64,000 nt of DNA from Streptomyces sp. NA04227 (lineage in GTDB: Bacteria; Actinomycetota; Actinomycetes; Streptomycetales; Streptomycetaceae), in contig NZ_CP054918.1 in NCBI RefSeq assembly GCF_013364195.1, positions 5,197,001-5,261,000 on the forward strand, written 5' to 3'. The notes under the pieces were generated by a model. That model was not told the origin of the DNA. It searched no databases and worked only from the letters and a program-made list of their open reading frames with translations. Shown here in pieces: positions 1-8,114 of this stretch (position 1 is the first letter of the stretch; every line of letters begins with the position of its first letter). Both the position numbers and the translations under genes were made by a program.

Positions 1-771
1 GAGACCGCGCGCGCCGTGGTCCGCAAGGTGGTCGAGGACCTGGAGAAGCGGCTGGCCACGCGGACCCGCGCCACCCTGACCGGCGCTCTGGACCGCAGTG
101 CGCGGATCAGCAGGCCGCGCCACCACGACATCGACTGGAACCGCACCATCGCGGCCAACCTCAAGCACTACCTGCCCGAGTACCGCACCATCGTCCCGGA
201 GCGGATGATCGGCTACGGCAGGGCGGCCCAGTCGGTGAAGAAGGACGTGATCCTCTGCATCGACCAGTCGGGCTCGATGGCCTCCTCGGTCGTCTACGCC
301 TCGGTCTTCGGCGCCGTCCTCGCCTCGATGCGGTCGATCGCGACCCGGCTCGTCGTCTTCGACACGGCCGTGGTCGACCTGACCGATCAACTGGACGACC
401 CGGTGGACGTGTTGTTCGGCACCCAGCTCGGGGGCGGTACGGACATCAACCGGGCGCTGGCGTACTGCCAGTCGCAGATCACCCGGCCCGCGGAGACCGT
501 GGTGGTGCTCATCTCGGACCTGTACGAGGGCGGCATACGTGACGAGATGCTGAAGCGGGTGGCGGCGATGAAGGCGGCCGGGGTGCAGTTCGTGGCCCTG
601 CTCGCCCTCTCCGACGAGGGCGCCCCCGCCTACGACCGCGACCACGCCGCGGCACTCGCCGCCCTGGACGCCCCCGCCTTCGCCTGCACCCCCGACCTCT
701 TCCCGGACGTGATGGCCGCGGCGATCGAGAAGCGCCCGCTGCCGGTACCGGACAAGGAGGTGGTGCGGTAG
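1..771 (+). CDS. VWA domain protein (5' end cut off)
   Basis: The reading frame is open from base 1, so the gene begins upstream of the window; 256 codons are visible. The VWA metal-binding site (MIDAS) is clear: DQSGS near visible residue 88, a threonine in GGGTDIN further on, and an aspartate in ISDLYEGG. The stretch DIDWNRTIAANLKHYL just before the domain is typical of CoxE-like VWA proteins. Known relatives often sit beside a MoxR-type AAA+ ATPase and act as its partner in remodelling or metal insertion, but the upstream gene is not visible, so that role is only an inference. The GTG at 16 is an internal valine. There is no signal peptide or membrane segment in the visible part, so it is probably cytoplasmic. 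Confidence 0.85.
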   Translation, partial: ETARAVVRKVVEDLEKRLATRTRATLTGALDRSARISRPRHHDIDWNRTIAANLKHYLPEYRTIVPERMIGYGRAAQSVKKDVILCIDQSGSMASSVVYASVFGAVLASMRSIATRLVVFDTAVVDLTDQLDDPVDVLFGTQLGGGTDINRALAYCQSQITRPAETVVVLISDLYEGGIRDEMLKRVAAMKAAGVQFVALLALSDEGAPAYDRDHAAALAALDAPAFACTPDLFPDVMAAAIEKRPLPVPDKEVVR

Positions 772-900
772 CCAGGGGGAGAGGAGTTCAGGCGGACGCA
801 GGAGGCGCAGGAAGCGCGGGAGGCGCAGGAGGCGGGGGAGATACGGTCGGGCTGGAGCGGGGGCCGGGGGCTACGTCAACACACCGGGGGAGCAGGCCAG

Positions 901-1761
901 TTGGGCAGTGCAGGACATGCGGGGAGCGCGGCGGCGCCGCAGTGCGTCCTCAGCAGCGACGAGGACCCGGACGAGAGCTGGGGCACGGCGCTTCAGGCCA
1001 GGGGACTGTTCACGCCGGTGGGGGGCGGGGGACTCCGGACGGTCCAACTGCTGGGCTGCGCGCCGAGTGGCGCTCTGGCGAGGAGCGCCGGTCACCTCGG
1101 TGGACGCTGTGCCGAGGCGGGGAACGCGGACTTCGCTCTGCTGGACACGGAGGGCCTCGGCATGGGGTCGTACTTCGTGAACGACGTGACCGTGACCGCG
1201 GCCGGACCCTCGCGGTACGGGGACGGCCTGCTGGATCTGACGGTGAGCCTGTGGTGCGCGAGCGCGCTGCCGCGGTCCGGTGAGCTGTGGGACCTGATCC
1301 GGCACGGACGGCTGGACCGGCCCGGCATGTGGCGCTCCTTCGGGCCGAAGGGGCGCCTGGCCTGGCTGTCGGTGGCGCTGACCTCCCGTACGTACCGGCA
1401 CCGTGAGAGCCCGGAGGACGCGCCTCCCGGGCAGGTGTACGTACTGGACGGCACGCAGGTGGTCGACGAGGACAGCTTCTACTGCGCGCTCGGCGAGGCG
1501 GTCAACGGACCCGGCGGCTACTTCGGCTGGAATCTGTCCGCCCTGGACGACTGCCTCAGGGGCCGGTGGGGTGCCGCCCCGCCGTTCACGCTGCGGTGGC
1601 TCAACTCCGGGGTCGCGAAGTCGCGGTTGCGCGAGCGCATCGACGGTCGCATCGACGCCCGGGACGACGCCCGGGACTCGCAAGGCAAAGCACCCTCCAC
1701 ACTCTTCGACGTTCTTCTGGAGATCTTCGGGGAGCACGGGATCGAGGTCGAGTTGAGGTAG
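901..1761 (+). CDS. barstar-family protein with N-terminal extension
   Basis: A 286-aa protein whose C-terminal half (about residues 178-262) reads as a barstar fold: VYVLDGTQVVDEDSFYCALG followed by GYFGWNLSALDDCLRG, the pattern of ribonuclease (barnase) inhibitors. The first ~175 residues are an unrecognised domain with several WxxL and glycine motifs. I chose the TTG at 901 because a GGGGGAG tract lies just upstream; no better ATG or GTG is in frame. Classical barstar is about 90 aa and binds a secreted RNase, whereas Streptomyces carry many barstar-like proteins with extra domains and unknown partners. No RNase gene is visible nearby, so if it is an antitoxin the toxin is elsewhere. Domain call is good; function is uncertain. 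Confidence 0.75.
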   Translation: MGSAGHAGSAAAPQCVLSSDEDPDESWGTALQARGLFTPVGGGGLRTVQLLGCAPSGALARSAGHLGGRCAEAGNADFALLDTEGLGMGSYFVNDVTVTAAGPSRYGDGLLDLTVSLWCASALPRSGELWDLIRHGRLDRPGMWRSFGPKGRLAWLSVALTSRTYRHRESPEDAPPGQVYVLDGTQVVDEDSFYCALGEAVNGPGGYFGWNLSALDDCLRGRWGAAPPFTLRWLNSGVAKSRLRERIDGRIDARDDARDSQGKAPSTLFDVLLEIFGEHGIEVELR

Positions 1762-2080
1762 GGGCGTAGGCGGAACGGCCGGGTCCGGAACGGCACTTAG
1801 CCGGGCGTGGGGCGGTGAACCAGCGGAGAGCGCGCATTTCACGCATGCCGACGCATCACCGCCACGGGGCTTGCGCAACCCTTCCCGGGGCGTGCGAGGA
1901 TCACTGCCGGGCAGCCGGAGGGACACGTTCCCTTCTCTGCCGCTCCCGCGCCGCGCGCCGCCGTCGGATGCCGGTCTGCGCTCTCGCAGGCCTGTGCCTT
2001 CACCGAGCGTGGCGTACCTCGGAGCCCGGGGTCCTGGCACGCCCGAGTACGCGCCGTCGCACGAAGGACAAGTCCAGCTT
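1762..2080. other. intergenic region, no gene seen
   Basis: This 319-base stretch separates the barstar gene from the secreted-protein gene. I see no convincing coding frame and no strong hairpin. TTGCGC near 1870 followed by GAGGAT about 19 bases later is a weak promoter-like pair. A purine tract (GAAGGA, about 2062) precedes the GTG at 2081 and is the likely ribosome binding site. Confidence 0.4.
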
Positions 2081-3319
2081 GTGAACCTGATACCCGCTCC
2101 TCTCGGAGCCGCCGGGCGCGTACTGCGCACGACGGCCGGGGGACGTGTGCTTCAGGTGGTCCTACTCGCCGGTGCCCTCTGGGCCTTCGGCGTGATCTGC
2201 GGCGGCGTACAGGCTCAGGCTCAGGAACAGGGGCAGGGGCAGAGTGCGGCCGACGACGCCCACAGTGCCCACGACGCCGAACGGGCCGACGTCCGGCAGA
2301 CGTTGACGTCCCTCGTCTCCCCGGCCGTGCCCACGGACGACAAGCCAGGCGCGAAGGCTGCCGCTCCGGACAGCGAGCAAGCCGAGCAGGCCGAACAAGT
2401 CCAGGAAGAAGCGCAAGAAGCGCGCGACGGGCAGGAAGAGCAAGGCGAGGGCGGGAACGCCGCGAGCGACGGCGCCGGGAACGGCGATGCTGCGGTGCCC
2501 GGTGTCCCGGACAACCGGCACCGGGCGGAGCCCGTTTCCGCCGCCACCGCTGACTCCGCTGACTCTGCTCAAGCAGTGGCGAAGGCTTCGGCCACAACCG
2601 CGACGGCAACCGCAGCACCGGCACCGGCAGCCAAGCCAACACAGCAGCCAACGCAGAAGCCAGCGCCGCAGCCCGTACAGCAGCCGGTGCAGAAACCCGC
2701 ACAAGCATCACCACAGGCGCCCGCGCCACTTCCGACCCCGCACGAACTGCTCGACCAGACACTCTCCGCCGCTTCCGAACTGCCCCTCACTCAGGCGTTG
2801 TCCCGGGATCCCGGGCTGCCCTTGGAGCAGGCAGTGGACGACCTTCCGGCGGTCCCGGGCCTGCCCGTACTTCCTGGTGGCCTGCCCGACTGGCCCGGCC
2901 TGCCCGGTGGTGCGCCGCCGTCCGACGGGAGCGGTCCCGCGGACACCACGTCTCCCGGGGCGCCGCGCCCCGGAGCCGAACCCGAGCAGCGCGACGAGCG
3001 CACCGGGGCGGACGGGACGACGTTCCCCACCGTCACGGACTCTCGTGCGGCGGCTGCCGTGGCGCCCGCCGCCCACGCGGCTTCCCGGCCGAACACCCCG
3101 GCTCCCGCGTCCGGACCCTTCCGGAGCGGCGGGTTGCCCGGTGGCCCGCTCGTCTCGGCCACCACCGAGGCGGGCTCGGCGCGGCAGGCGGACGCACAGA
3201 CGGGCTGTGCGTTGTTCTCCGGTGGTGCGACCGCCGCTCTGACGCGGGGCGCGCTCGCTCCGGAGCAGGGCGGGCCCGTTCGCGACCGGCACCGCGACAT
3301 CCTCGAATTCCCCGGCTAG
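2081..3319 (+). CDS. secreted low-complexity protein of unknown function
   Basis: A 412-aa protein from the GTG at 2081. The same frame stays open upstream to 1871, but that extension reads as non-coding, while GTG 2081 has a GAAGGA ribosome site and is followed directly by a signal-like segment: residues 13-22 carry positive charges, 23-43 are hydrophobic, and AQA near 47 could be a cleavage site. The mature region is disordered: glutamine/glutamate-rich first, then alanine/threonine/proline repeats such as PTQQPTQKPAPQP, then a proline/glycine/leucine part with repeated LPxLPGGLPDWPGLPG. A single cysteine (GCALFSGG) lies near the C-terminus. No enzyme motif is visible. Probably exported or wall-associated; it may belong with the secreted protein that follows on the same strand. 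Confidence 0.65.
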   Translation: MNLIPAPLGAAGRVLRTTAGGRVLQVVLLAGALWAFGVICGGVQAQAQEQGQGQSAADDAHSAHDAERADVRQTLTSLVSPAVPTDDKPGAKAAAPDSEQAEQAEQVQEEAQEARDGQEEQGEGGNAASDGAGNGDAAVPGVPDNRHRAEPVSAATADSADSAQAVAKASATTATATAAPAPAAKPTQQPTQKPAPQPVQQPVQKPAQASPQAPAPLPTPHELLDQTLSAASELPLTQALSRDPGLPLEQAVDDLPAVPGLPVLPGGLPDWPGLPGGAPPSDGSGPADTTSPGAPRPGAEPEQRDERTGADGTTFPTVTDSRAAAAVAPAAHAASRPNTPAPASGPFRSGGLPGGPLVSATTEAGSARQADAQTGCALFSGGATAALTRGALAPEQGGPVRDRHRDILEFPG

Positions 3320-3627
3320 GGCAGCCCTTCTCCCCGCTCAAGACCTGACGCGCGGGGGCGGGACAGGTCTGCCCGCCGTCCGGAACAGGTTGCCGGGGCA
3401 GCGCGGTACGGGTGAGCAGTGCCCCGTACGGCACGTTCGCGTACACACCCACGCACGCGTTCGCGGCCCGTACACGCACCCCCACCCCGTACGTCTGCGA
3501 CGTACGTACAGACGTACACATGCGCCGCCCCGCAGCCGACTCACCATCCCACCGGACGGATGCCAATGGCCCCGAACGGGCCGCCGAGGGACGCACCCTC
3601 GGACATTCCGAAGGATCTGACGACAGC
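3320..3627. other. intergenic region upstream of secreted repeat protein
   Basis: A 308-base gap with no credible gene. It is rich in GTAC and CGTACG words and contains a 9-bp inverted repeat at 3489-3517. GAAGGA around 3610 is the probable ribosome site for the ATG at 3628. The frame of the next gene is open back to 3412, but the signal peptide begins only at 3628, so this region is more likely promoter and leader. Confidence 0.45.
3489..3517. promoter_or_regulatory. inverted repeat, possible operator
   Basis: Perfect 9-bp arms GTACGTCTG and CAGACGTAC flank an 11-base centre that itself contains the palindrome ACGTACGT. It lies about 110 bases upstream of the secreted-protein start, a position that would suit a repressor site. 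No regulator can be named. Confidence 0.4.
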
Positions 3628-5574
3628 ATGCACAAGAACATCCGCCGTTCCATCGTCATCGCCGCGGGCGTGACCGGGGCCTGGGCCCTCGGCTCCGCGG
3701 TGGCCAGCGCGGACGAACTGCCCGCGCACTCCCTCTCGTTGCCGGACCGTCCGGTCGACGGCGTCGACGTTCCGGACGCCGGGGCCGCCACCGACGTCGT
3801 GGACAACGCCACGAAGGCGACCAAGACCGCCAAGGCCACCGACGCGCTGACGGACACGGCCACGAAGGACACGGGCAAGACGTCCCGCACCGTGGACGAG
3901 GTCCGCAAGACGGCCGACTCGGTCAAGGCCGGGGACGCCGGTCAGGCAGTGGGTACGGCCCACTCGACCGTCGGCAAGGTACGCGCCCAGGCCGAGTCCG
4001 GCACCGCGCAGGCCGGGGGCGCCCTGGCCGACCTCGGCGCGAACCCCGGCCTCCCGCAGGCCGACGGCACGCTTCCGCAGGTGGACCAGGGCCTGCCGCA
4101 GGTGGGCGAGACCCTTCCGCAGGTCGACCAGTACCTTCCGCAGACCGGCCAGCTCCCGCAGGCGGGCGACGCCCTGGCCCAGCTCGGACAGCTCCCTCAG
4201 GGCGCCCAACTCCCCGAGGCCCAGCTGCCCCAGACCGGTCAGCTCCCGCAGACCGGTCAGCTCCCCGAGGCCCAACTCCCCGGCGCCCAGCTCCCCGGAA
4301 CCGGTCAGCTCCCCGGAACCGGCCAACTTCCGCAGGCCCCGGCCCTGGACGGCCTCGACGGCCTCGACGGCCTCGACGGCCTCGGCGGCATCGACGCCCT
4401 GAACAGCCTGAACGGCGTGACCGGTCTGGCGCAGTACCAGGCCGAGCAGGTCCGCCAGTACGTGGAGGGGACGCTGCCCGGGTACGACACCGCGCTGCCC
4501 GGCACGCCGGGCCTGGACGGCGACCTGGGATCGGTCGCCCCGCAGGTTCAGGGCACGGTCGACTCCCTTGCCCCGCAGGCTCAGAGCACCGTTGAGGGTC
4601 TCGCTCCGCAGGCTCAGTACACCCTCGGTGGTCTGGCTCCCCAGGTCGAGGGCGCCGTTGGCGGTGTCGCGCCGCAGGTGCGGTACACGGTCGACTCGGT
4701 GGCTCCGCAGGCGCAGGACGCTCTCGGGTCCGTCGGTTCGCTGGGTGCCGTCGACTCGCTCGTGCCTCAGGCGGGCGGGGTCCAGATCCCGGAGAACGGG
4801 GTGGGGGCGCTGCCGGTCGACGTGGCGCAGGTGCCGGACGCGGTGCCGTCCGTGGGTGCTCCGCAGGAGTCCGTGGACTACCTGTTCGGGCCGCTGTCGG
4901 CGTTCGCGCCGGAGCTCGAACGCGCCCTGAGCCAGGCGCAGTCGGGCGTGCCCGCCGCCCCGGAGGCCGTACGGCTGCCGGGCGCGGTGCAGGGCGGTGT
5001 GAGCCAGGCGCAGGCCCGTCTGGACGGTGCCGTGCAGGGTGCGCCCGGGCAGGTCGCGGGTGCCGGGTCCCTGGTGACCCCGGTCGTCGACGAGACCGCC
5101 GAGTCCGTACTGCCGCCGGTGGCCGCGACCGCGGTGCAGGGTGTGGTGCCGGTCGCCGGTCAGGCCGTGCAGGACGCGACGGTCCTGGTGGGCGGCGTCA
5201 CCGACGAGGTGCAGCCCGTCGTGGGCGGCGTGGTCGCCGATGTGCCGCCGCTGGCGCAGAACCTGGTCGCCGGTGATGTGGCGCCGTTCGCCACCGAGCT
5301 GGTGAACGGTCAGGTGCGTCCGGTGGTGGAGACGGTGACCGAGCAGGTGGCGCCGCTGGCCACCGGTGTGGGTACCGGTGCGACAACGCTCGCGCAGGGT
5401 GTCGGCGAGGACGTCCAGCCGTTCGCGGCGGGCACCGGCGCCGAGGTCAGGCCGCTGGCCGAGGGCCTGACGGGCGGTGTCACCACGGACGGACAGTCCC
5501 TCGCGGGCAACGCGGCGAACGGCGTCCAGGACCTCGGCGCCTCGCTCACCCCCGGCTACGTCGCGGGGATCTGA
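3628..5574 (+). CDS. secreted repeat-rich protein with internal LPxTG-like repeats
   Basis: A 648-aa protein starting at ATG 3628 (GAAGGA upstream). Residues 1-28 form a classical signal peptide: positive HKNIRR, a hydrophobic core, and an ASA cleavage site before DELPAHS. The mature part is almost all repeats. After a lysine/threonine/aspartate-rich region come repeated QLPQ, LPQTG, LPGTG and LPEAQ units, then DGL triplets ([14 protein letters not shown]), then many copies of a roughly 15-residue unit of the type APQxQxTVxxL, and finally valine/proline-rich repeats of the type VxPVVxxV. There is no C-terminal hydrophobic segment with a charged tail, so classical sortase anchoring is not supported. 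The periodic valine and glutamine pattern suggests an extended or amphipathic surface protein. Function unknown; DNA and protein repeats make it prone to length variation. Confidence 0.7.
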   Translation: MHKNIRRSIVIAAGVTGAWALGSAVASADELPAHSLSLPDRPVDGVDVPDAGAATDVVDNATKATKTAKATDALTDTATKDTGKTSRTVDEVRKTADSVKAGDAGQAVGTAHSTVGKVRAQAESGTAQAGGALADLGANPGLPQADGTLPQVDQGLPQVGETLPQVDQYLPQTGQLPQAGDALAQLGQLPQGAQLPEAQLPQTGQLPQTGQLPEAQLPGAQLPGTGQLPGTGQLPQAPALDGLDGLDGLDGLGGIDALNSLNGVTGLAQYQAEQVRQYVEGTLPGYDTALPGTPGLDGDLGSVAPQVQGTVDSLAPQAQSTVEGLAPQAQYTLGGLAPQVEGAVGGVAPQVRYTVDSVAPQAQDALGSVGSLGAVDSLVPQAGGVQIPENGVGALPVDVAQVPDAVPSVGAPQESVDYLFGPLSAFAPELERALSQAQSGVPAAPEAVRLPGAVQGGVSQAQARLDGAVQGAPGQVAGAGSLVTPVVDETAESVLPPVAATAVQGVVPVAGQAVQDATVLVGGVTDEVQPVVGGVVADVPPLAQNLVAGDVAPFATELVNGQVRPVVETVTEQVAPLATGVGTGATTLAQGVGEDVQPFAAGTGAEVRPLAEGLTGGVTTDGQSLAGNAANGVQDLGASLTPGYVAGI

Positions 5575-5597
5575 GCCCGCACGAGGGTTCCACCCGC

Positions 5598-5660
5598 GTG
5601 ATTCCCCCGCGTGATTCCCCCGCGTGATTCCACCTGGGTGATTCCACCCGTGTGATTCGG
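5598..5660 (+). repeat. tandem 13-14 bp repeats
   Basis: Five consecutive units beginning GTGATTC: two of GTGATTCCCCCGC, then GTGATTCCACCTGG, GTGATTCCACCCGT and a truncated GTGATTCGG. They lie between the secreted-protein stop and the Clp-N gene. No function can be assigned; probably a slippage-prone spacer. Confidence 0.8.
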
Positions 5661-5682
5661 TCCGCCCGGCCCCCTCCGCCGG

Positions 5683-5754
5683 GCGGACCGGATGTCCCTG
5701 AGTGGAGCGGACCGGATGTCGCCGAGTGGAGCGGACCGGATGTCGCTGAGAGGA
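5683..5754 (+). repeat. three 24-bp tandem repeats
   Basis: Three adjacent 24-base units starting GCGGACCGGATGTC, differing at a few positions (CCTGAGTGGA, GCCGAGTGGA, GCTGAGAGGA). They are distinct from the GTGATTC repeats just upstream. They can be read in the Clp-N gene frame, but I consider them to lie upstream of its true start. Confidence 0.8.
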
Positions 5755-5795
5755 AGCCGGTTGTCGCTGAGCGGCGGGCCCCGGATGCCGCCGGA

Positions 5796-6641
5796 GTGAG
5801 AACGCAAGTACGCCTTGACGCTCCTCAACTGTCAAGGCGTACTTGCCTCCTGGCGCTTCCCGATCTGGACGAACTCATAGCGGAAGTCGACAGGACGTGT
5901 CGGGCCGCGCACGTTCCCGACAGCGGCCGGGAACAGCCCGACTGGCTGGCGCTGCTCACCGTCCGGGCCCGGATCTCCGGCCAACTCCAGACTCTCGCCG
6001 ACGACTTGGTCGAGGACTCCGTCGAGCACTGCCGGATGCACGACCGCACCTGGACCGACATCGGCACCGCGCTCGGCGTGACCCGGCAGGCGGTGCAGCA
6101 GCGGTTCCACGCGCCCCACAAGCGGTACCCGGCCGAGCGGTTGACCGAGGAACTGCGTACGGCGATGGCCGAGGTGAAGCGGGCCGTCGTGCAGCACTGG
6201 AACAACTACATAGGAACGGAGCACCTGTTGTGGGGGCTGACCGCCGCCGCACAGGACAACGGCGCCACCCGCTGGCTGCGCGACGCGGGTATGGCGCCCG
6301 AGGAGGTGCACCGCGCCGTCGCCGCCCGGCTGAGTACGGGGGCCTCGCAGGCCGCCGAACGCATCGCGTGGACGTCGTACTCGCGCAAGGCGATGGCGCT
6401 CGCTCAAGAGCGGGCCGAGGGCGAGGGCCGCGAACTCATCGACTGCGCGGACCTGTTGCTCGGCCTGGTCCGGATCGACCGGGGCGTCGCCGCGACCGTA
6501 CTGACCGAAGCCGGTCTGGCGACGGCACCGACCGAGGACGGTCTCGCGACGGTATCGGCCGACGCCGGCCTCGCGGCCGTACCGGCCGAGGACGTGAGCC
6601 AGGACGGTCTCGCCGCCGCGGACCCGGCACAAAGCGATTGA
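5796..6641 (+). CDS. Clp-N repeat protein with helix-turn-helix
   Basis: Residue numbers use the GTG at 5796, giving 281 aa. The frame is open further upstream through tandem repeats and I could not fix the start: no strong ribosome site precedes this GTG, and recognisable homology begins near LPDLDELIAEVD, about residue 22. Residues ~85-105 (TWTDIGTALGVTRQAVQQRF) form a helix-turn-helix typical of small Streptomyces Clp-N proteins. Residues ~131-235 match two Clp N-terminal helical repeats (NNYIGTEHLLWGL, then ELIDCADLLLGLV), which in ClpA/ClpC bind substrates or adaptors. There is no AAA+ ATPase domain. A regulator or adaptor responding to protein stress is plausible but not shown. The tail carries a short repeat (TEDGLAT, SADAGLAA). 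The stop overlaps a TTG that could start the next gene. Confidence 0.75.
   Translation: MRTQVRLDAPQLSRRTCLLALPDLDELIAEVDRTCRAAHVPDSGREQPDWLALLTVRARISGQLQTLADDLVEDSVEHCRMHDRTWTDIGTALGVTRQAVQQRFHAPHKRYPAERLTEELRTAMAEVKRAVVQHWNNYIGTEHLLWGLTAAAQDNGATRWLRDAGMAPEEVHRAVAARLSTGASQAAERIAWTSYSRKAMALAQERAEGEGRELIDCADLLLGLVRIDRGVAATVLTEAGLATAPTEDGLATVSADAGLAAVPAEDVSQDGLAAADPAQSD
5805..5845. promoter_or_regulatory. perfect 15-bp inverted repeat at the Clp-N gene start
   Basis: CAAGTACGCCTTGAC at 5805-5819 and its exact reverse complement at 5831-5845, separated by 11 bases. The left arm contains a TTGACG that could be a -35 box (5815-5820). It sits at or just before the start of the Clp-N gene, so it may be an operator (possibly autoregulatory) or an mRNA hairpin near the start codon. 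If it is upstream DNA, the coding start must be downstream of 5845. Confidence 0.6.
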
Positions 6642-6673
6642 CGTGCGGCGAAGCCGAGGGTTTCCTGCTGCGG

Positions 6674-7132
6674 GTGACCCAGCTTCGCTTCGTACAGGTG
6701 GACGCCCAGGCGGACGGCGGAACAGCCGCCGAGGACTGGCGGCACGTCCACAACACGATCATTCCCTCCTCGCCGCTCACCCTCGACGACGTGCGCGAGC
6801 GGTCCGGGCGTAACCTTCTGGAGGTCGCGTACCTGGACGGCGTGCTCGTCGGCTGTTCCACGGTGCGCTCGCCCACCGACGAGGACGCGGCCACCGTGAT
6901 CGCCCGGACCCTGCCCGCGCACCGAGGCCGGGGGATCGGCACGGCGCTCTACGAGCGGGGCCTGGCGCGGGCCCGGGAGCGCGCGGTCGGCGGCCTGGTG
7001 GAGACCGTGGTCTGGGAGGCCAACACGGAAGGCCTCCGGTTCGCGCTGTCCCACGGGTTCGAGGAGACGGACCGGTACGTACTGCCCGGCGACGACGTCC
7101 CCTGGATCACCCTGGCGCAGACCTTCGCCTGA
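6674..7132 (+). CDS. GNAT family N-acetyltransferase
   Basis: A 152-aa protein, the normal size for a single GNAT domain. The acetyl-CoA binding loop is visible as HRGRGIGTALYERGL (around residues 83-97), followed by the usual helix and FALSHGFEETDRYV near the end. I chose GTG 6674 (VTQLRFVQVD), preceded by GAGGG; a TTG at 6638 overlapping the previous stop is an alternative and would allow translational coupling with the Clp-N gene. It probably transfers an acetyl group to a small molecule or protein amine, but the substrate cannot be told from sequence. No export signal. It runs towards the DUF1062 gene, which is on the opposite strand. Confidence 0.85.
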   Translation: MTQLRFVQVDAQADGGTAAEDWRHVHNTIIPSSPLTLDDVRERSGRNLLEVAYLDGVLVGCSTVRSPTDEDAATVIARTLPAHRGRGIGTALYERGLARARERAVGGLVETVVWEANTEGLRFALSHGFEETDRYVLPGDDVPWITLAQTFA

Positions 7133-7174
7133 CGAACACGAGGACAGCCACGAGCAGATGAGGCGGAAGAGGCG

Positions 7175-7272
7175 CCAGGACCTGCCCGGCCCAGGACCTG
7201 CCCGGCGGATCTCGCCGAACAGGCCCCAAGTCCCGGACAGGCCCCAAGTCCCGGACAGCCCCAAGTCCCGTA
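7175..7272. repeat. short tandem repeats between convergent genes
   Basis: Two 16-bp copies of CCAGGACCTGCCCGGC (7175-7206), then two exact 18-bp copies beginning CAGGCCCCAAGTCCCGGA and a degenerate third (7220-7272). They lie between the GNAT stop and the DUF1062 stop. There is no clear long hairpin. Probably slippage-generated spacer DNA. Confidence 0.75.
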
Positions 7273-7278
7273 CAGCGC

Positions 7279-7872
7279 TCAGCGCTTGAGCAGGAAGCCG
7301 AAGTCGCCGGAGACCTTGCCGCCCAGCCGTACCGCCGAGACGAGCTTGCCCTCCGTGAGCAGCCGCTCGACCTCGGCCCGGGACAGACCGCAGCCTTCGG
7401 CGATCAGCCGCACCGGCCGGACCGGAATCCGTGCCGCGAAGTGGACCGAGACGTCGAGTACGGAATCGTCGGTCACCCAGTCGTCGGCTGCGGACTCCCC
7501 GTTCAGCTCGCGGTGAAGGTGATCCTGTTCGCCGGTGTCGAGGCGCCAGGCGTCCGCCCAGTCGAGGGCGATGCGATTGCGTCGCCGTACGACCGGATCC
7601 TGGAGCAACTCGGCTGCCAGGGCGAGGTCGTTGGCGTGCATCCGCTCGAGGAGCTCAGGTCGTACGGAGCGTACGTTCATCCGCTCCAGGACCGTGAACT
7701 TCGCCGTTTCCCCGCAGGAGACGCAGAGCGCGAGGAGCCAGGCGTCGAGCAGCTTGTGGTTGGCGTTGACGCGAAATTTGCCGTTCGCCCGGAAGAACTC
7801 GGACGCGCACGCGTGGCAGCGGTGGCGAACGAGAGGCAGGCAGGTGGGCATGACCATCCAGGTCTTGAGCAC
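7279..7872 (-). CDS. DUF1062 domain protein
   Basis: A 197-aa protein from the GTG at 7872 (VLKTWMVMPTCLPL). The frame is open twelve codons further to a TTG, but family members begin near this GTG. The family signature is clear: CHACAS then FRANGKFRVNANHKLLDAWLLALCVSCGETAKFTVLERM. The four cysteines in CxxC pairs suggest one zinc site. A later region, GLSRAEVERLLTEGKL, resembles a small S4-like helix motif. DUF1062 proteins have no established activity; a nucleic-acid-associated role is only a guess from the zinc motif. It is transcribed divergently from the S66 peptidase gene with about 240 bases between them. Confidence 0.85.
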   Translation of the reverse strand: MLKTWMVMPTCLPLVRHRCHACASEFFRANGKFRVNANHKLLDAWLLALCVSCGETAKFTVLERMNVRSVRPELLERMHANDLALAAELLQDPVVRRRNRIALDWADAWRLDTGEQDHLHRELNGESAADDWVTDDSVLDVSVHFAARIPVRPVRLIAEGCGLSRAEVERLLTEGKLVSAVRLGGKVSGDFGFLLKR

Positions 7873-8114
7873 AGCAGTACACCGGTTCCAGTGAGAAGTC
7901 CGCAGCAAAAAGGAGCGCGGCGCACAGGCGCGACGCGCGACAGATCAGCTCTCGGGAGGTCTCACACGGTGTACAACGGCATGTCCTTGCCTGGACGACT
8001 TGGGCGGGCAGCACGATAACGGCGCCCAGCGGCACTGCGCCACCGGTTTTAGGAGCGTGCCTGGCCCACAGAAAAGCGCTGTCCCCCTCGCACCGCGCTT
8101 GCCAGAATCCCGTC

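Noticed and set aside
3628..5574. Classical sortase-anchored surface protein
   Set aside because: LPxTG-like motifs are internal and no hydrophobic segment with a positive tail follows at the C-terminus.
3541..5835. 764-codon minus-strand frame across the secreted repeat protein
   Set aside because: It mirrors the repeats of the plus-strand gene, has no start signal, and lacks motifs; the plus-strand protein has a good signal peptide and ribosome site.
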